A stretch of 64,000 nt of DNA from Chondrus crispus (GCF_000350225.1 NW_005179224.1:1-64000); one strand, 5' to 3'. Positions 43,514 to 54,639 are shown, counted from the stretch's first letter. Notes: a model not told the origin generated them from the sequence alone. Translations and numbers: made by a program.

Positions 43514-44525
43514 ATTAGTATTTGGCCTTGACGCGGCGCGCTTGCCTCATCCACACCGCATAACTTTTGATAAATCGAAAACTATATTCTGTACCAGTAC
43601 ATGCGGACGTTTGTTCGGGAAAAAGCGAATGGGCGTGAACAGGGCGGTGCCGCTGCTTGCGACAGCGGCGAGTGCAATGGGCGTAGATATCGCGGCGTGC
43701 CACGGTGCAGTAGGTGCTCTTCAGACAGAGCAAGATCTCCGATTGACGCGGGATTCAGATGAAAGAAAAGTTTCACTGCAACGGACGAAAATGCAAGCTG
43801 GTTCAGGCAGCTTGGGAAGGTCGCCAGGATGAGTGAGTCAACTATGGTCCGGACAGGAGAGGCGAATCTGGTGGGTGGGTTAGATGAGGGCACCCTGCGC
43901 GCAGCCCACGATACATGCAAACAAAACAGATGCAGCTCATCTCTACTGAAAATTGAACCGATAATTCTACGCTTTTGACCGAAATCGATCGAAAGTTGGC
44001 CGGACTAGTTTTTGTTTTTACCTCCCCACGACCCATATTCGAGAACCAGTGGTGCTAGGGACACTTGGCAAATGCACCTCTCCCGCCAAAATGAAACTCA
44101 GGGTCTCCTTTAAGACAGCATGGACAGCCATGTATGGATGTAAATATTCGCGATTTTCAAAATATTACATGTCCAATAATTTAATGTATTGTGTCAGCGC
44201 GCCGTGATCCGTAAATTGGCTCAAGGGGTGCATCATACCGTACCGTAACAGTTCATGATAAAATGTGGCAAGTGACCGCTTTTTTCTAGGCATGTCTGGT
44301 GAAAATGCCGTATCTTACCAAGTCCTTCGCCGATTTTGACTTTTTAAAGCTCAATGAACACATAAAGCGCGCATATAGCTTTACAACGGTAACGAAATCA
44401 CATCATGTGTTCATTCAAGGGAATGAAGTCACTTAAATGAACCCCTTTTACAGGTCTGAATCGCATGGAAACTAATTTGGCAACCTCAAATAATGGCCGC
44501 GGCCGGAAAAAAAACTCTTTATTGT
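43514..44525. other. Downstream region of the peroxidase gene
   Basis: No gene with support and no repeat. Several short open frames lack known motifs. Confidence 0.4.
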
Positions 44526-44881
44526 AACAGTCCGTTAACTATTTTGGCAAACAGAAACTATTTTAGCAACGCACTGCTTCCCTTTTTTGCCGCACTTTCT
44601 GGAATGGCGATGATGGGCGGCTATCGATCGATATAGAAAAGCATATTACGTTGTAATGGCATGGCACAGCCTGGATTTTTGGCAGACCAGCGAAAGTAAT
44701 GGGCTTTCGAACGGCGGTAAAAACAGAAAAGGCGCGCAGGTTGTAATCAGTCACAGAGCTACCAAGGTTAGCAAGTGGCGGAGGCGGATCTAGGTTACTC
44801 GGTGTTGTAAAAGTGCGGCAAAAAGGGGAAGCAGGCGTTGCCAAAATAGTTTATGTTTGCCAAAATAGTTAACGGACTGTT
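44526..44881. mobile_element. Foldback MITE (356 bp)
   Basis: Inverted arms of about 75 bp (44526-44600 and 44808-44881) share AACAGTCCGTTAACTATTTT, TTGGCAACGC-type blocks and TTTTTTGCCGCACTTT, with about 90 percent identity. TGCCAAAATAGTT is repeated twice within each arm. The inside (44601-44807) has no coding potential. No target duplication is clear. It ends about 57 bases before the Harbinger-like gene but its ends do not recur at the other side of that gene. Confidence 0.75.
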
Positions 44882-44937
44882 GTCGTCTCACACGATCCCT
44901 CATTCATCCATCCCTCACACATTCACCATAGCACATC

Positions 44938-46163
44938 ATGACGACACGATCCCCAGGCTCTTCGTCATCAGGAACATCTTCGGAATCCGATTCGTTTGTC
45001 GTCGTGGCTGGGGCTGCGTACCACTGGATGAGGACCAAGTTCACAGGAAAGCGCCGACGCAAATCATATGTTCAGCGTCTCCTTCCATCTCGACATACAG
45101 TGTCCTTTGACGACATTACGAGAGCACTAGGCCCCGATCTGGTTCGAAAGTCATACCGCATGTCAGAAGCAGCATTTGCTCTGTTGCTAAACGAGGTGCA
45201 AGATCTCATAGACAAAACGTTCAAGGTGGCCACAGAATATCGAAGGAGTACAGTTCCTTCCGCAGTTATGCTGGGAATTACCTTAAGAATACTAACCGGA
45301 GCAAGCTACCTGGACCTTGTCCTTACCTATCAAGTGGCAGAAAGTACTTTGCATGAAGTATTCAATTACACGTGTGAGGCACTGATGACGCGGCTTCGTT
45401 TGAAAGGGTTTCCTACTAGTAGCGCAGGTTTGCGATCCATTGCAAAGCGCTTTCAAACTTCAAGGAAATCTGTGAATCCGCATTCGGGTTGCGTTGGTGC
45501 GGTAGACGGAATCTGTGTTAAAATTAAGAAGCCTGAACCTCAAGAAAACCCTGCTGCTATGTTCTATTGTCGGAAAGGTTTTTATGCGATCCCGGTTCAA
45601 GCTCTTGTTGACTCTGACTATATTTTTCGTTTTTGTTCTGCACTTTGTGCAGGTTCAACGCACGATTCTCTCGCTTTTTCTGTCTCAGGACTGAAACGGG
45701 AAATAGACAAGGGCATCCTCGGCACTTGTTACTACATTGTAGGAAACGAGGCGTACTCCTGCACAGAGCACATAATCACGCCATTTTCGAAATCGGGTGC
45801 TGACACTGACCAAGACAACTTTAATTTTTTCTATCCTCCTTTCGCATGCACGTAGAGCAGGCATTTGGCATGCTAGTTCCCCGTTAGAGGATATTACGTG
45901 GTGGGTTGGAGTTTTCTGTAAACAAAAGCACTAACCTTATTTGTTTGCTAATGAAGCTGCACAACTTTGTGCTCGAAAACGACAGAGAGCGCTCTGTGTT
46001 GACCCATCAGCTAACAGACTACGAGAAACAAGTTTTAGAAGCTGACATCAATCAGTGGTGCCAGGAATCAAGACAATTGGCTCGTGAGTTTCAGGGCAGA
46101 CACGAGAAAGATTGCTGCAGTCACGACGGAACACTTCTGTCTGCCTGTCAGGAATGGTACTAG
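44938..46163 (+). pseudogene. PIF/Harbinger-type (DDE_Tnp_4) transposase
   Basis: The ATG at 44938 opens 305 codons: a Ser-rich start, helical MSEAAFALLLNEVQDLIDK, LRILTGASYLDLVLTYQVAE, GCVGAVDGICVKI (first Asp), YCRKGFYAIPVQALVDSDYI, GSTHDSLAF (second Asp region) and YYIVGNEAYSC, where relatives have Asp for Asn (one G-to-A step). The frame shifts at a run of six T (45825-45830); one more T would join it to MHVEQAFGML and the C-terminal helix LICLLMKLHNFVLEN in the frame ending 46163. Dead by frameshift, and probably also by the Asn change. Confidence 0.75.
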
Positions 46164-46423
46164 TTCCAGAAAGCGAGACAGGTTGGTTCAAATTGTTAAG
46201 GAGAAAGGCAGAGAACGGCTTGAAGTACCGCTGCACCATTACAGCGTAGATCATGAACGCATGTGAACAATTTATCAAGTGCAACCGTCTGGCCAATCAG
46301 ACGAGTAGTGACGGAAGGGATGTGGATTTGATTTCGCGACAAGTGGCAAACCCAGTCTCTATTTGATCTACTACAGTTGGTCTCACCAGCCTTGCCGGCA
46401 GTCAGCTTTGCGTACAGCCGAAA

Positions 46424-46957
46424 ATGCCGTCATGCGACGTACCCGACGTGAATGTGTGTGTTGATCGCATGTCGATCGCTGTGTTTTTGGCAAGGCTACG
46501 CGTCCTTCCTTTAGGTGGTGAAGCGATGCATGAACGGAAGCGACTGTATAGCGAGCGCGCAGAGCAGGCGGACGTAAACGTGAGGACGATAGGAGGCTGG
46601 GAAGGGCACCGGGTAGAGAGATTTGGAGGACATAGGCAGGTGGTTGTGAAGTGGTGAGGCGGGAGGGAGGAAGCGTTCTGGATGGCGCTTTATCCGCATG
46701 ATGGGGATGAGAATGGGTTTGGAATGCACGGAGGGGACGATGGAAAGGTGAGGTTTCGATACGAGGGGCGGGAGCGGTATTTCGAGATGGGTGAAGATCA
46801 CTCGGCTGTGGAGACGGATGCGGTAGGAAGAAAGAAGGGGTTTGCGACGAGGGTAAAGCGGTGGCGTATGTGGATGTTTTCGGTTTGGTTGTTGGTGTTT
46901 CATGGCTCGGGCGCTGTTGACAGCGCTGACATCAGTCAGAAAGTCGGACGCCGCTAG
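46424..46957 (+). pseudogene. Unidentified frame with one TGA
   Basis: 178 codons with a single TGA (46655-46657). It is rich in Gly, Asp, Arg and His (YPHDGDENGFGMHGGDDGK), with a hydrophobic patch near the end (WMFSVWLLVFHG). No known domain. The long frame in GC-rich sequence could be due to chance. Confidence 0.15.
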
Positions 46958-47057
46958 CACTGTGTGCCAGGATCGCACCAACGTAGTACAGGTCCTGTCA
47001 AATTAACGTGTCGACAGCAGAGGCGTCATTAATGATGGAATCGATGCAGACCCTCTT

Positions 47058-47326
47058 TTGTGTGATGATTCCGCTCTGCGGCCTAGCGTTACATCTTCAC
47101 TGCCGAGTCCGAGTGAGAGCGCCGTACCAAGCGTGAGTGTTCCTGCATCTATCAGCGCAAATCAGGTACCGGTTGGTATTACCGCCATCAGCTCAGGTAC
47201 CAGCTGGCCGTCAGCAAGTGCAGTGGCAAGTGCAAGTGTTTTGTTGCCGATTACTTTAGAGACGCCGTCGGTCTCTCCGGGGTTTGGTTCTTCTGTCAGT
47301 CCTCAAGCTTCGAGCGGTATGCTGCT
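47058..47326 (+). pseudogene. Ser/Pro/Val-rich coding sequence, left part
   Basis: Open frame rich in Ser, Pro, Val and Ala (SLPSPSESAVPSVSVPASIS, SSVSPQASSGM). Copia element 2 is inserted after 47326. If that element and one CTGCT are removed, the frame continues on the other side as LLPLISATPSTLLDVSSES before a stop. The SSGxML-PLISA motif recurs at about 52370-52400. This indicates a repetitive, mucin-like or cell-surface-type protein gene broken by the retrotransposon. No domain family is recognised. Confidence 0.4.
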
Positions 47327-47426
47327 TGTCTGACCGCACAGGACAGGCTGTCCTTAGAGAGGAGTATATACACCTAGAGACGACGACGAGTAAAGAAAGA
47401 GGGCTATCATACCCCGTGTTCACACA
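47327..47426 (+). repeat. Copia 2 5' LTR (100 bp)
   Basis: TGTCTGACCGCACA at the start, TTCACACA at the end. TATA-like GTATATACAC lies at about 47365. It matches the 3' LTR apart from a 43-bp segment. Confidence 0.9.
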
Positions 47427-47438
47427 GGTTATAGGCAC
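47427..47438 (+). promoter_or_regulatory. Copia 2 primer-binding site
   Basis: GGTTATAGGCAC directly after the 5' LTR; one base off the GGTTATGGGCAC seen in copia 3 and 4. Fits priming by a half-length initiator tRNA. Confidence 0.65.
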
Positions 47439-47605
47439 TATTACGCAACCACGCGCCGATGCTCCCAACTCTAACAAGCCACCACAACGACACGATACGA
47501 TCCCTCCCAGCACGTAGGACAACGCGCAGAAACAACCCGCCCGCCGCAGCACCAATCGATCAACTCACGTACAGACCTCCCATACGCACAAGCACATCCC
47601 CAAAC

Positions 47606-48712
47606 ATGGAACGACGAACCGACGTCCGAACCCTCAATCCGGACAACTACGGCCCGTGGTTCGTTGCGCTACGCTCCGCCGCGTACGCTACCGGAATGAT
47701 CCACCAACTAGAAGGTAACCCCGAACCCCCGACACAAGATGACGGGTACCACACATTTCAGCGCGCCAAGCACGTGCTGCTCGGCAAGATCATAACGAGC
47801 ATCCCGAGCGACATTGCCAACCTGGTACTCACGCCGACGAGTGAACCAACGCTGTACGATCTGGTAAAGGCGATCACGGCACACCTCGACACTGCCAACG
47901 CTGACGACCAAAAATACCTCAAACAACAGGCGGAACAGGCACACTTCACACACGGAATGACGCTCCAGGAATACGTCACGATCGACAAGGGAATCAGGGC
48001 CAAGATGATAGCAGCACGCTATCCGGAAATACAGGACGCGAGGACAACGGTCACATTCATGATCGACGGGCTGAGATACAACCCCACAACGGCACCCATA
48101 GGCATGCAACTCATAGCCCTCAACCCAGCCACAGTGAAGGAGTTCGCACATCGGTACAACCGAATTGCACAGTACCAGAACGTCCTTACTCAGACAACCC
48201 AGGCACCACCCCCCAACAGACCGGCACCAATCAGCCGCAGATGGGCCACACGCCAAACCCGCAGGCAACCCCTGCCACATCAAATCGACAACCCCTGTCA
48301 ATACCACCAACTGTGCGGCATCATTCAACGGCAACACACGGATGCAGAATGCCGCAACCCCCACCACTCGAAAAACAAAAGGGCACGAGGACACCCAAAA
48401 GCACGAGTGGCATACAACCCCGAAGACTTATACGAGGACGAACAGCACGACCAATACGTCTACGACCCAAGGAACAACAACAGGACGGAAGACGAACCAT
48501 GTACGTACATCCTGGACTCAGGAGCGCACCCAACACATCTGACGCGCCCCACAACACACATGCGCAAAACAAGGCACGCCATACACACGGCCACAGCCAC
48601 TAACACCAGATCCAAAGGTACACACTACGGTAAGACAACAATCCGTACGAATAAAAAAATATACGGCTCCAGGTCCCAGCCGTGGCCAACCCGGCCATCA
48701 CCACAAACCTGA
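47606..48712 (+). CDS. gag: Copia 2 Gag and protease
   Basis: The ATG at 47606 (MERRTDVRTLNPDNYGPWFV) is chosen over the in-frame ATG at 47459 because copia Gag proteins begin close to the N-Y/F-x-x-W motif. The helical Gag domain spans about residues 10-190. A zinc-binding CX2H...HX4C motif (CQYHQLCGIIQRQHTDAEC, about residues 226-244) replaces the classical CCHC knuckle. The protease motif YILDSGAHPTHLT lies near residue 300. After 48712 the coding signal continues in another frame (ANPAITTNLISVHELARLHG), so protease is followed by a frame break. Confidence 0.75.
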   Translation: MERRTDVRTLNPDNYGPWFVALRSAAYATGMIHQLEGNPEPPTQDDGYHTFQRAKHVLLGKIITSIPSDIANLVLTPTSEPTLYDLVKAITAHLDTANADDQKYLKQQAEQAHFTHGMTLQEYVTIDKGIRAKMIAARYPEIQDARTTVTFMIDGLRYNPTTAPIGMQLIALNPATVKEFAHRYNRIAQYQNVLTQTTQAPPPNRPAPISRRWATRQTRRQPLPHQIDNPCQYHQLCGIIQRQHTDAECRNPHHSKNKRARGHPKARVAYNPEDLYEDEQHDQYVYDPRNNNRTEDEPCTYILDSGAHPTHLTRPTTHMRKTRHAIHTATATNTRSKGTHYGKTTIRTNKKIYGSRSQPWPTRPSPQT

Positions 48713-49672
48713 TCTCCGTGCACGAACTCGCGAGACTACACGGCAACGTACTATTCACACGAAACAAGGCAATAGTATACAAAACATATCTCAACGGAAC
48801 AAACCCATCATCGTCGGTACAGCGCCATGGAACACAAAGCACAAAGCGTATGCATGGACAAATAAAAACCTGAACAACGCTTACAGTGTCAGAACCAAAC
48901 CATACACCAGAACGCACAAAAAACCATCCCAAAAGGCAAGCCGAAAACGACGACGGTGCAACACATTCGTCCACGCACACCACAAATGCAGGAACACAGG
49001 CGATAAAACCGACACATCGCCGACACCCACAATCCAGTAACGGAGCACCAACCTCAACCCACACCGCAGGACCAGGTCGCACACGAATGGCACCTCAAGC
49101 TAAACCATGCCACAGCACGCAACATCAGACAAATGGCCAAAGACGGAAACATACCAACAATGCCCAAATCACTCGCGTACGAAACGACCACCATCACCTG
49201 CTCAGCGTGTACAATGGCAAAACAAAGACCAGCACCACACCGAAAACCCACATACAACTATGCCCCCGACTAATACCTCAGCTCTGACACGTGTGGCCCA
49301 ATCTCCCCGATATCCACACACGGAAACTTCCACTTCCTTACGTACATCGACGCTGGATCAAGGTTTCTCATCCTATACTTCCTAAAAGACAGACGACAAG
49401 TCGGAGCAATCATGCCACAACACATGCGCCAACTGTACAACGCGGGACGAACACCACAGTACTACCGCACCGACAATGCACTGGAATTCAAGTCCAAGGA
49501 GGCCATGCGCACGTACGCTGCATACGGCATAACGTACAAAAACAACACGCCACACCAACCCCAAGAGAACTCGCTGGCAGAGCGTATCAACCAAACTCTG
49601 ATGAATGCCGCCAGGGCAAATCTACAGCACGCCAAAACTACCCCCGCAGTGCTGGGAAGATGCGGTAAGTGA
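48682..49672 (+). pseudogene. Copia 2 integrase
   Basis: Zinc-binding part HEWHLKLNHATARNIRQMAK, then CSACTMAK (about 49080-49225). The catalytic core has LSSDTCGP (first Asp, about 49280), YRTDNALEFKS (second Asp) and NTPHQPQENSLAER (Glu). TAA at 49271-49273 interrupts it. A further frame change is needed upstream of 49080. At AAAA 49634-49637 one A too many shifts the frame into the following RT frame. Confidence 0.75.
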
Positions 49673-51632
49673 CGCAGCTTTTAAATACAATCTCATGCCC
49701 CACTCCGCCACCGGCCAGCCACCCACCAATCTGTGGCACGACCAACTACGCAGACCCAAACGCCTATTCACATTGGGGCAACTCGGCACGATCCCACTCG
49801 TACAACCGAAGAAAAAGCTGGACCCCAGAGGAACACCAGTGCGATACGCATACGGCAACGATCACAAAACCATCACGGTCCAAGAGCTCAAATCACATCG
49901 ATACCGAACTATACGCACGGCCGACTTCCGACCGTACAGCCGAACGTCCGACCCATGCTATAGGCCCCTCAGCGCATATCGATCACAAGCCAGCTCACCC
50001 ACTGTAGAGATCACAACGCCAGACCCGAAAACGCAGCGAGAAGCCCAAAACTACCCCGATTCGGGACAATGGGCCACTGCACACAATGAGGAACTCGACA
50101 AGCTCGACAAATCACGAACCATCCTGTGGATACCAGACAAAAAGCTCCTCCCACGCGAGCAACTGATACCACTTAAAATGACATATCGCTACAAACATGC
50201 TCCCGACGGCACAGTCACACAGCGTAAAGCCAGATGCTCAGCACGTGGAGACCGTATGAAGCCCGGTCTCCATTACGACAGTGACAGCACAACCACATAC
50301 ATGGCAGAAAAAACATCCATAGGCGTCCTGCTAGCCATAGCTGCAGCCAAAAGATGGCCCGTCGAACACTTCGACACAACTTCAGCATATATCCACGAAA
50401 ACTATCCCCCAGAACGCAAAGTCTATATCAAGCAGCACTCACAGTTTGACGGCAGCTACAAACATGCATGCAAGGGAGGCCGACTTGTCAAAAACATATA
50501 TGGGACACCACTAGCATCCCGCATATACTTCCACGGCCTCACGGAACATCTCCAAAAGCACGGGTACAAACAAGCCAATGCCGACCCGAGCATCTTCTAT
50601 CGCCACGATGCAAAAGGCACACTAATCACAGCCGTCAGTATGGACGATTTCCTCGTCATCGCCACCCATCCAACTCTTGTCACCCAACTGTACACCAATC
50701 TACAACAGAAGTACAACATAAAACGTCTCGGATTCCCGAAACAGTACCTAAACTGGACAGTCCGCAAGAGGAGCAATGACAGCATACACGTGTCACAAAC
50801 TGCTGCTATCGACACCATCCTGAGCAAGACAGGAATGACGAAATGCAACTCGCGACACTCACCACTACCCCACAAAGGACCGTTCGATGATGAAATGAAT
50901 AACGAGCCACTGAACCCACGCGACGCCAGCATATTCCGCCAAACCATTGGGGACCTGCGATACATTGCAGACAGCACACGAGGAGACATACACACATCTG
51001 TTACCAAAATGGCCGGAGTCATGCACAATCCCACCATCACCCACCAACAGAACCTCAAAGCCCTCTTACGCTACCTCAAAGGAACGAGAACACACGGCAT
51101 TGAATACAAAACCGTAAACCGCCAAACACAAATCGCACTACGATCCTACAGTGACTCGGATTATGCCAACGACCCGGACAGAAAATCGCGCACAGGCATC
51201 ATACACACACTGTACGGAGCCCCAATAAGCTGGACATCATCACGGCAACCAACCGTCGCCACGTCCACTTGCGAGGCCGAATACCTCGCGGCGTCCCGAG
51301 CCGCACAGCAAACACAATGGATCCGCCGCATGCTCGCCGACATCCAGCAACCGGAACACAAACCAACACCCTTGATGATAGATAACCAAGCGGCGCTCAG
51401 CGTAGCCAAGAACGTCGCACCAACCAAGCGTAGAAAATTCATAGACATCAAGCACCACCATATCCAAAACCTCATAAGGAAAGGCAATATATCGGTGCAC
51501 CACATACCGACAACGGACAACATCGCGGACCTATTCACCAAAATAACCGGACCGCAAAGACATATCCACCTAACCACCATGATCCAACGCACACCAGCAC
51601 AAAGCCCATCGGCGAACCCCGGGACTGTCTGA
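49605..51632 (+). CDS. Copia 2 reverse transcriptase and RNase H
   Basis: 675 open codons; the first residues belong to the integrase C-terminus once the AAAA indel is allowed for (CWEDAVSDAAFKYNLMPHSA). RT: RKARCSARGDRMKPG, FDTTSAYIHENYP, YGTPLASRIYF, catalytic VSMDDFLVIA (SMDD at 50637-50648) instead of the usual YVDD, then RQTIGDLRYIADSTRGD. RNase H: SYSDSDYANDPDRKSRTG, TSTCEAEYLAASRA, IDNQAALSVAKN, RRKFIDIKHHHI. Intact to within a few bases of the 3' LTR. Confidence 0.85.
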   Translation: MPPGQIYSTPKLPPQCWEDAVSDAAFKYNLMPHSATGQPPTNLWHDQLRRPKRLFTLGQLGTIPLVQPKKKLDPRGTPVRYAYGNDHKTITVQELKSHRYRTIRTADFRPYSRTSDPCYRPLSAYRSQASSPTVEITTPDPKTQREAQNYPDSGQWATAHNEELDKLDKSRTILWIPDKKLLPREQLIPLKMTYRYKHAPDGTVTQRKARCSARGDRMKPGLHYDSDSTTTYMAEKTSIGVLLAIAAAKRWPVEHFDTTSAYIHENYPPERKVYIKQHSQFDGSYKHACKGGRLVKNIYGTPLASRIYFHGLTEHLQKHGYKQANADPSIFYRHDAKGTLITAVSMDDFLVIATHPTLVTQLYTNLQQKYNIKRLGFPKQYLNWTVRKRSNDSIHVSQTAAIDTILSKTGMTKCNSRHSPLPHKGPFDDEMNNEPLNPRDASIFRQTIGDLRYIADSTRGDIHTSVTKMAGVMHNPTITHQQNLKALLRYLKGTRTHGIEYKTVNRQTQIALRSYSDSDYANDPDRKSRTGIIHTLYGAPISWTSSRQPTVATSTCEAEYLAASRAAQQTQWIRRMLADIQQPEHKPTPLMIDNQAALSVAKNVAPTKRRKFIDIKHHHIQNLIRKGNISVHHIPTTDNIADLFTKITGPQRHIHLTTMIQRTPAQSPSANPGTV

Positions 51633-51768
51633 CCGCACACACACACATTCGCCAACGCACTTTGCACTTGCCTGACCGCACAGGACAGGCTGTCATTAGA
51701 GAGGAGTATATACACCCAGAGACGACGACGAGTAAAAAAAGAGGGCTATCATACCCCGTGTTCACACA
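51626..51768 (+). repeat. Copia 2 3' LTR (143 bp, extended)
   Basis: It starts TGTCTGACCGCACA (51626-51639), identical to the 5' LTR start, then has 43 extra bases, then a near copy of the start (TGCCTGACCGCACA, 51669-51682), and continues as the 5' LTR does. GCGAACCCCGGGAC precedes it as a weak purine tract. Confidence 0.85.
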
Positions 51769-51773
51769 CTGCT

Positions 51774-54297
51774 GCCCCTCATTTCCGCCACTCCATCGAC
51801 ATTGTTGGATGTGTCATCCGAATCCAGCAGTGACTGGAAAAGTCTAGAAAATATTCCCAAAAATTAATACCTGTGACAAATGCCACGATGGCAAATGCGG
51901 AGATTGGGCAGATAAGGAAAGAGGGCATACCTTTAGAACTCTAGATTAATACCCTGGAATACTCTAGACCGCCAAGCACGCCTCCCTTCAATCGCGAGTT
52001 CCATAACGACAATACATACAACGTTGGGGACGTCTGGAAAGGTCTAAGGAGAAACTGAGGAATAGTTTGCCATGCTGTAGAGTATTGACAAAAAGTCTAT
52101 ATAAGCCATCGACATTTAGAAGTAGACACAAAAAAGGTGAGGGAAGGATAATGAGAAAAACATAGACAAGAGAGAGAACACGTTCAACTAAAGCTTGTTG
52201 ATTATAACAGAGTTTACCCTTCTGTCCCTCCCAACTTGCTACAGACATCTCCTGGCTCGCATGTATCGGTGATCACGCATGTGACGCGGAGCATCTTCGT
52301 GCCATTGATCTCGTGTACGCTGTCGCGTAGTGATACGGGTCCTTCCGTGAGTGCAGCGTCTTCGGGAAATATGTTGGTACCCCTCATCTCGGCCGCACCG
52401 TTCCGCTCCGTGCAGCTGATTTCTTCGGTTGCGAATCCCGCTTCTGGAATTGAACTTGAGACTTCCGATGAAGGCCCAGCCCCGTCACAGTTGTTGCCTG
52501 GGGATGTGATGCCCGCGCCGTTGCCCGTAATTTTTCTGCTACGCCATCACCGCTTGGATCATCGTCATCATCGGCAAGGCAACCTCCCGCCATCTCAGTT
52601 GAACTGGATATCGAAATGGTGAACATGAGTGTCGCACCGTCTGCAGAATCGCTCTTGGAACCCGCACCATCGAGGATTCCAGTTTTATTCTTCAGCTATG
52701 ACATCTCGGGCAGCCCAAATGGGTTTGCCAATTACTACTGCGCCCGTTGAGACGGGGGTGGAAAATTTCCGGAGTGGAGGTGTTATGGTTTCAGCAAAAC
52801 CTTCAACGGTAGTAGAGGCATCGGTTCTTCCGACTGTGTCCGTTTCGAAGACACCAACAACGGTTGCTTCTGAAGAGTTTCCATCTTCAACTGGGGTGAT
52901 TTCAGGGGGGGTGTTCGGGCCTGTGGCATCGTCCAAGCCATCGCCCATGCCATCGCGTATACCATCGCCCATGCCGTCGTTGCTACCCGAAGAATGTCTG
53001 ATATCACTGTCGGCTTCCATGAATGCAGAAAGCATTGTATTTGAGACGGGGGGCAATTGCACTCCCGGAGATATCGCAAGGTTCAGTTGTGGTGGTTTCG
53101 CCTTCAGTGGCATGGGCGAGCGGAAACGGAAGACCGGAATCTGATGGAGACAGAGAAGAAACCATTGGAGAGGGGACTCCAAGAATGGAAGCAAGTCGGC
53201 GACCATCAAAGGAACCGAGAGTGGCACAAGGATGCCTGCCTGGTGGAGTAAGCAGTCTGGACGCTTCTTTCGTACCGCAACCGTCGGAACTACCGTTTCC
53301 GATAGACGTTCCGATAAACGAAGTGGAAGCATCGCGTGGTGCTGAATCGAATGATATGGAAGGCATGGGCAGTCCTGCTATGTCTATGGATGGCGGATAG
53401 ATGCTTCGGCGACAACCGAACTGATGATGGCATCCCTACCAGGTATGTTGGAGGCAAGCCCTCAGCAGTCCAGGAATCCTCGTCCTGAAGAAAGAGAGGC
53501 CGGAGAATCCATTGGAGCGAGTGCTGAGGCCTCGAGTTTTGACAACGGCGGCGGCCGAGATGAGAAGCCACTGTCTGATGAACCTACGGAGATCGAGCCG
53601 ACGGACATGGTCCCTTTCTGTCGTGAGGGCTTGGCATCGCCGCTTGTAGTGGATACGGCACTACCTAGACCAATTCCAATCATTGCAACAGGAACACAAC
53701 CGTACACAAGTGTCTCCGGTCGGTCCTATGCTTTTGCCGACGTTATCTCCAGGCAGCAGCTTTAGGCCTTCACTCACTGTGAGTCCGGCAGTGAAGCCTC
53801 GGGCCAGAGTAGCGTTACCAAGATCACCGCGCCCGGGAGCGTCACCAGAGCTCACGAATGATGTGAGTCTTGAAGTTTTTGAAATGACGGTTTCGGCTGA
53901 GGTGATGCCAGAACGCAGCCCGCGTGGATTTGAGGGAGTATTTGAGTCTCCTTCTGCGTCAGAGCCATAGATTACAGCTCGTAGTGTGACTGTTCAATAT
54001 AGCGATGATCTGCTACCTTCCCGTGAATAATGGGATGGCCTGGATGGTCTGGATGGTCTAGCTACCCCTCTGGTACCTAGCAATTTGGTATCATTAGCAA
54101 GAACCAGCGCATCGCCATTTGTCAGCCGTACTGTGACAATCACAGTTTTAGAAGAAACGGTGACGACTAGCGCGATACCTCGTGAGTCAAGAAGATCTGG
54201 GGAATTAATTTCACCAACAAGCCCGAGCTCTTCAACTTTGAACGTCATTGAGGTGGTGCCGTCGGCGACACCGTCGTTAGTACCCAGGACAAGTTGA
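51774..54297 (+). pseudogene. Ser/Pro/Thr-rich degenerate coding sequence, right part
   Basis: Right of copia 2 the same style of sequence continues in several frames: 52236-52622 (SAASSGNMLVPLISA), 52629-53144 (tandem PSPMPSRIPSPMPS from an imperfect 12-bp repeat at about 52930-52980), 53424-53765, 53683-53970 (LTVSPAVKPRARVALPRSP) and 54085-54297. All are rich in Ser, Pro, Thr, Val and Glu. No single frame persists beyond about 170 codons. This suggests an expanded repeat protein gene in decay, or introns I cannot see. From 51774 to 52235 there is little coding signal after the short joined segment. Confidence 0.3.
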
Positions 54298-54509
54298 TTT
54301 CAAATCCCAATCCGGGTTCGAGCTCGACACCTGGAGGTGCGGCGGGACGCACCTTCGAACCTTGATATTTCCATACCTGCGGCTTCGGCACCCGGCGCCT
54401 CCGTATTGCTTCTGCTCAGCGAGAGCCACTAGAGACACCAAGGCAGTCGACAAGTGTCAGCGCTGTGGAGGCATCACGGACTCCAGTAGCCCAGCAGCCT
54501 AAAGTAGGG

Positions 54510-54611
54510 TGTAGTGGTATCATAAATGCCCCCATTTATTGACTATAAATACGGTCATCTGAGAGCCGCCGGGGGACGGCGACTCCCCCGACGGCCTCAC
54601 GGTTTACTGCA
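54510..54611 (+). repeat. Copia 4 LTR (102 bp), rest missing
   Basis: TGTAGTGGTATCATAAATG at the start, TTTACTGCA at the end, TATA-like ACTATAAATACGG at about 54540 and a strong GC hairpin (GCCGCCGGGGGACGGCGACTC region, 54565-54590). It is followed directly by GGTTATGGGCACC, as a 5' LTR would be. No gag or pol of this element remains; copia 3 is inserted 28 bases further on. Confidence 0.65.
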
Positions 54612-54624
54612 GGTTATGGGCACC
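54612..54624 (+). promoter_or_regulatory. Copia 4 primer-binding site
   Basis: GGTTATGGGCACC directly after the CA of the LTR. It is identical, in opposite orientation, to the copia 3 site at 59095-59107. Confidence 0.7.
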
Positions 54625-54639
54625 ATCCCAGCGTGACTT

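Larger units (their letters stand above)
47327..51768 (+). mobile_element. Ty1/copia element 2, complete with target duplication
   Basis: Flanked by perfect 5-bp CTGCT repeats (47322-47326, 51769-51773). 5' LTR 47327-47426 (100 bp), 3' LTR 51626-51768 (143 bp). A primer site follows the 5' LTR directly. Gag-protease and RT-RNase H frames are open; the integrase region has one TAA and a one-base frameshift. This is the best-preserved copia element in the window and gives exact boundaries for the unequal-LTR observation. Confidence 0.95.

Noticed and set aside
44526-46163. Foldback repeat as the left terminus of the Harbinger-like element
   Set aside because: Both arms lie on the left side of the gene and no copy is found on the right, so the MITE is independent.
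54298-54340. tRNA T-arm from GGGTTCGAGCTCGAC
   Set aside because: No matching acceptor, D-arm or anticodon stem can be folded around it.
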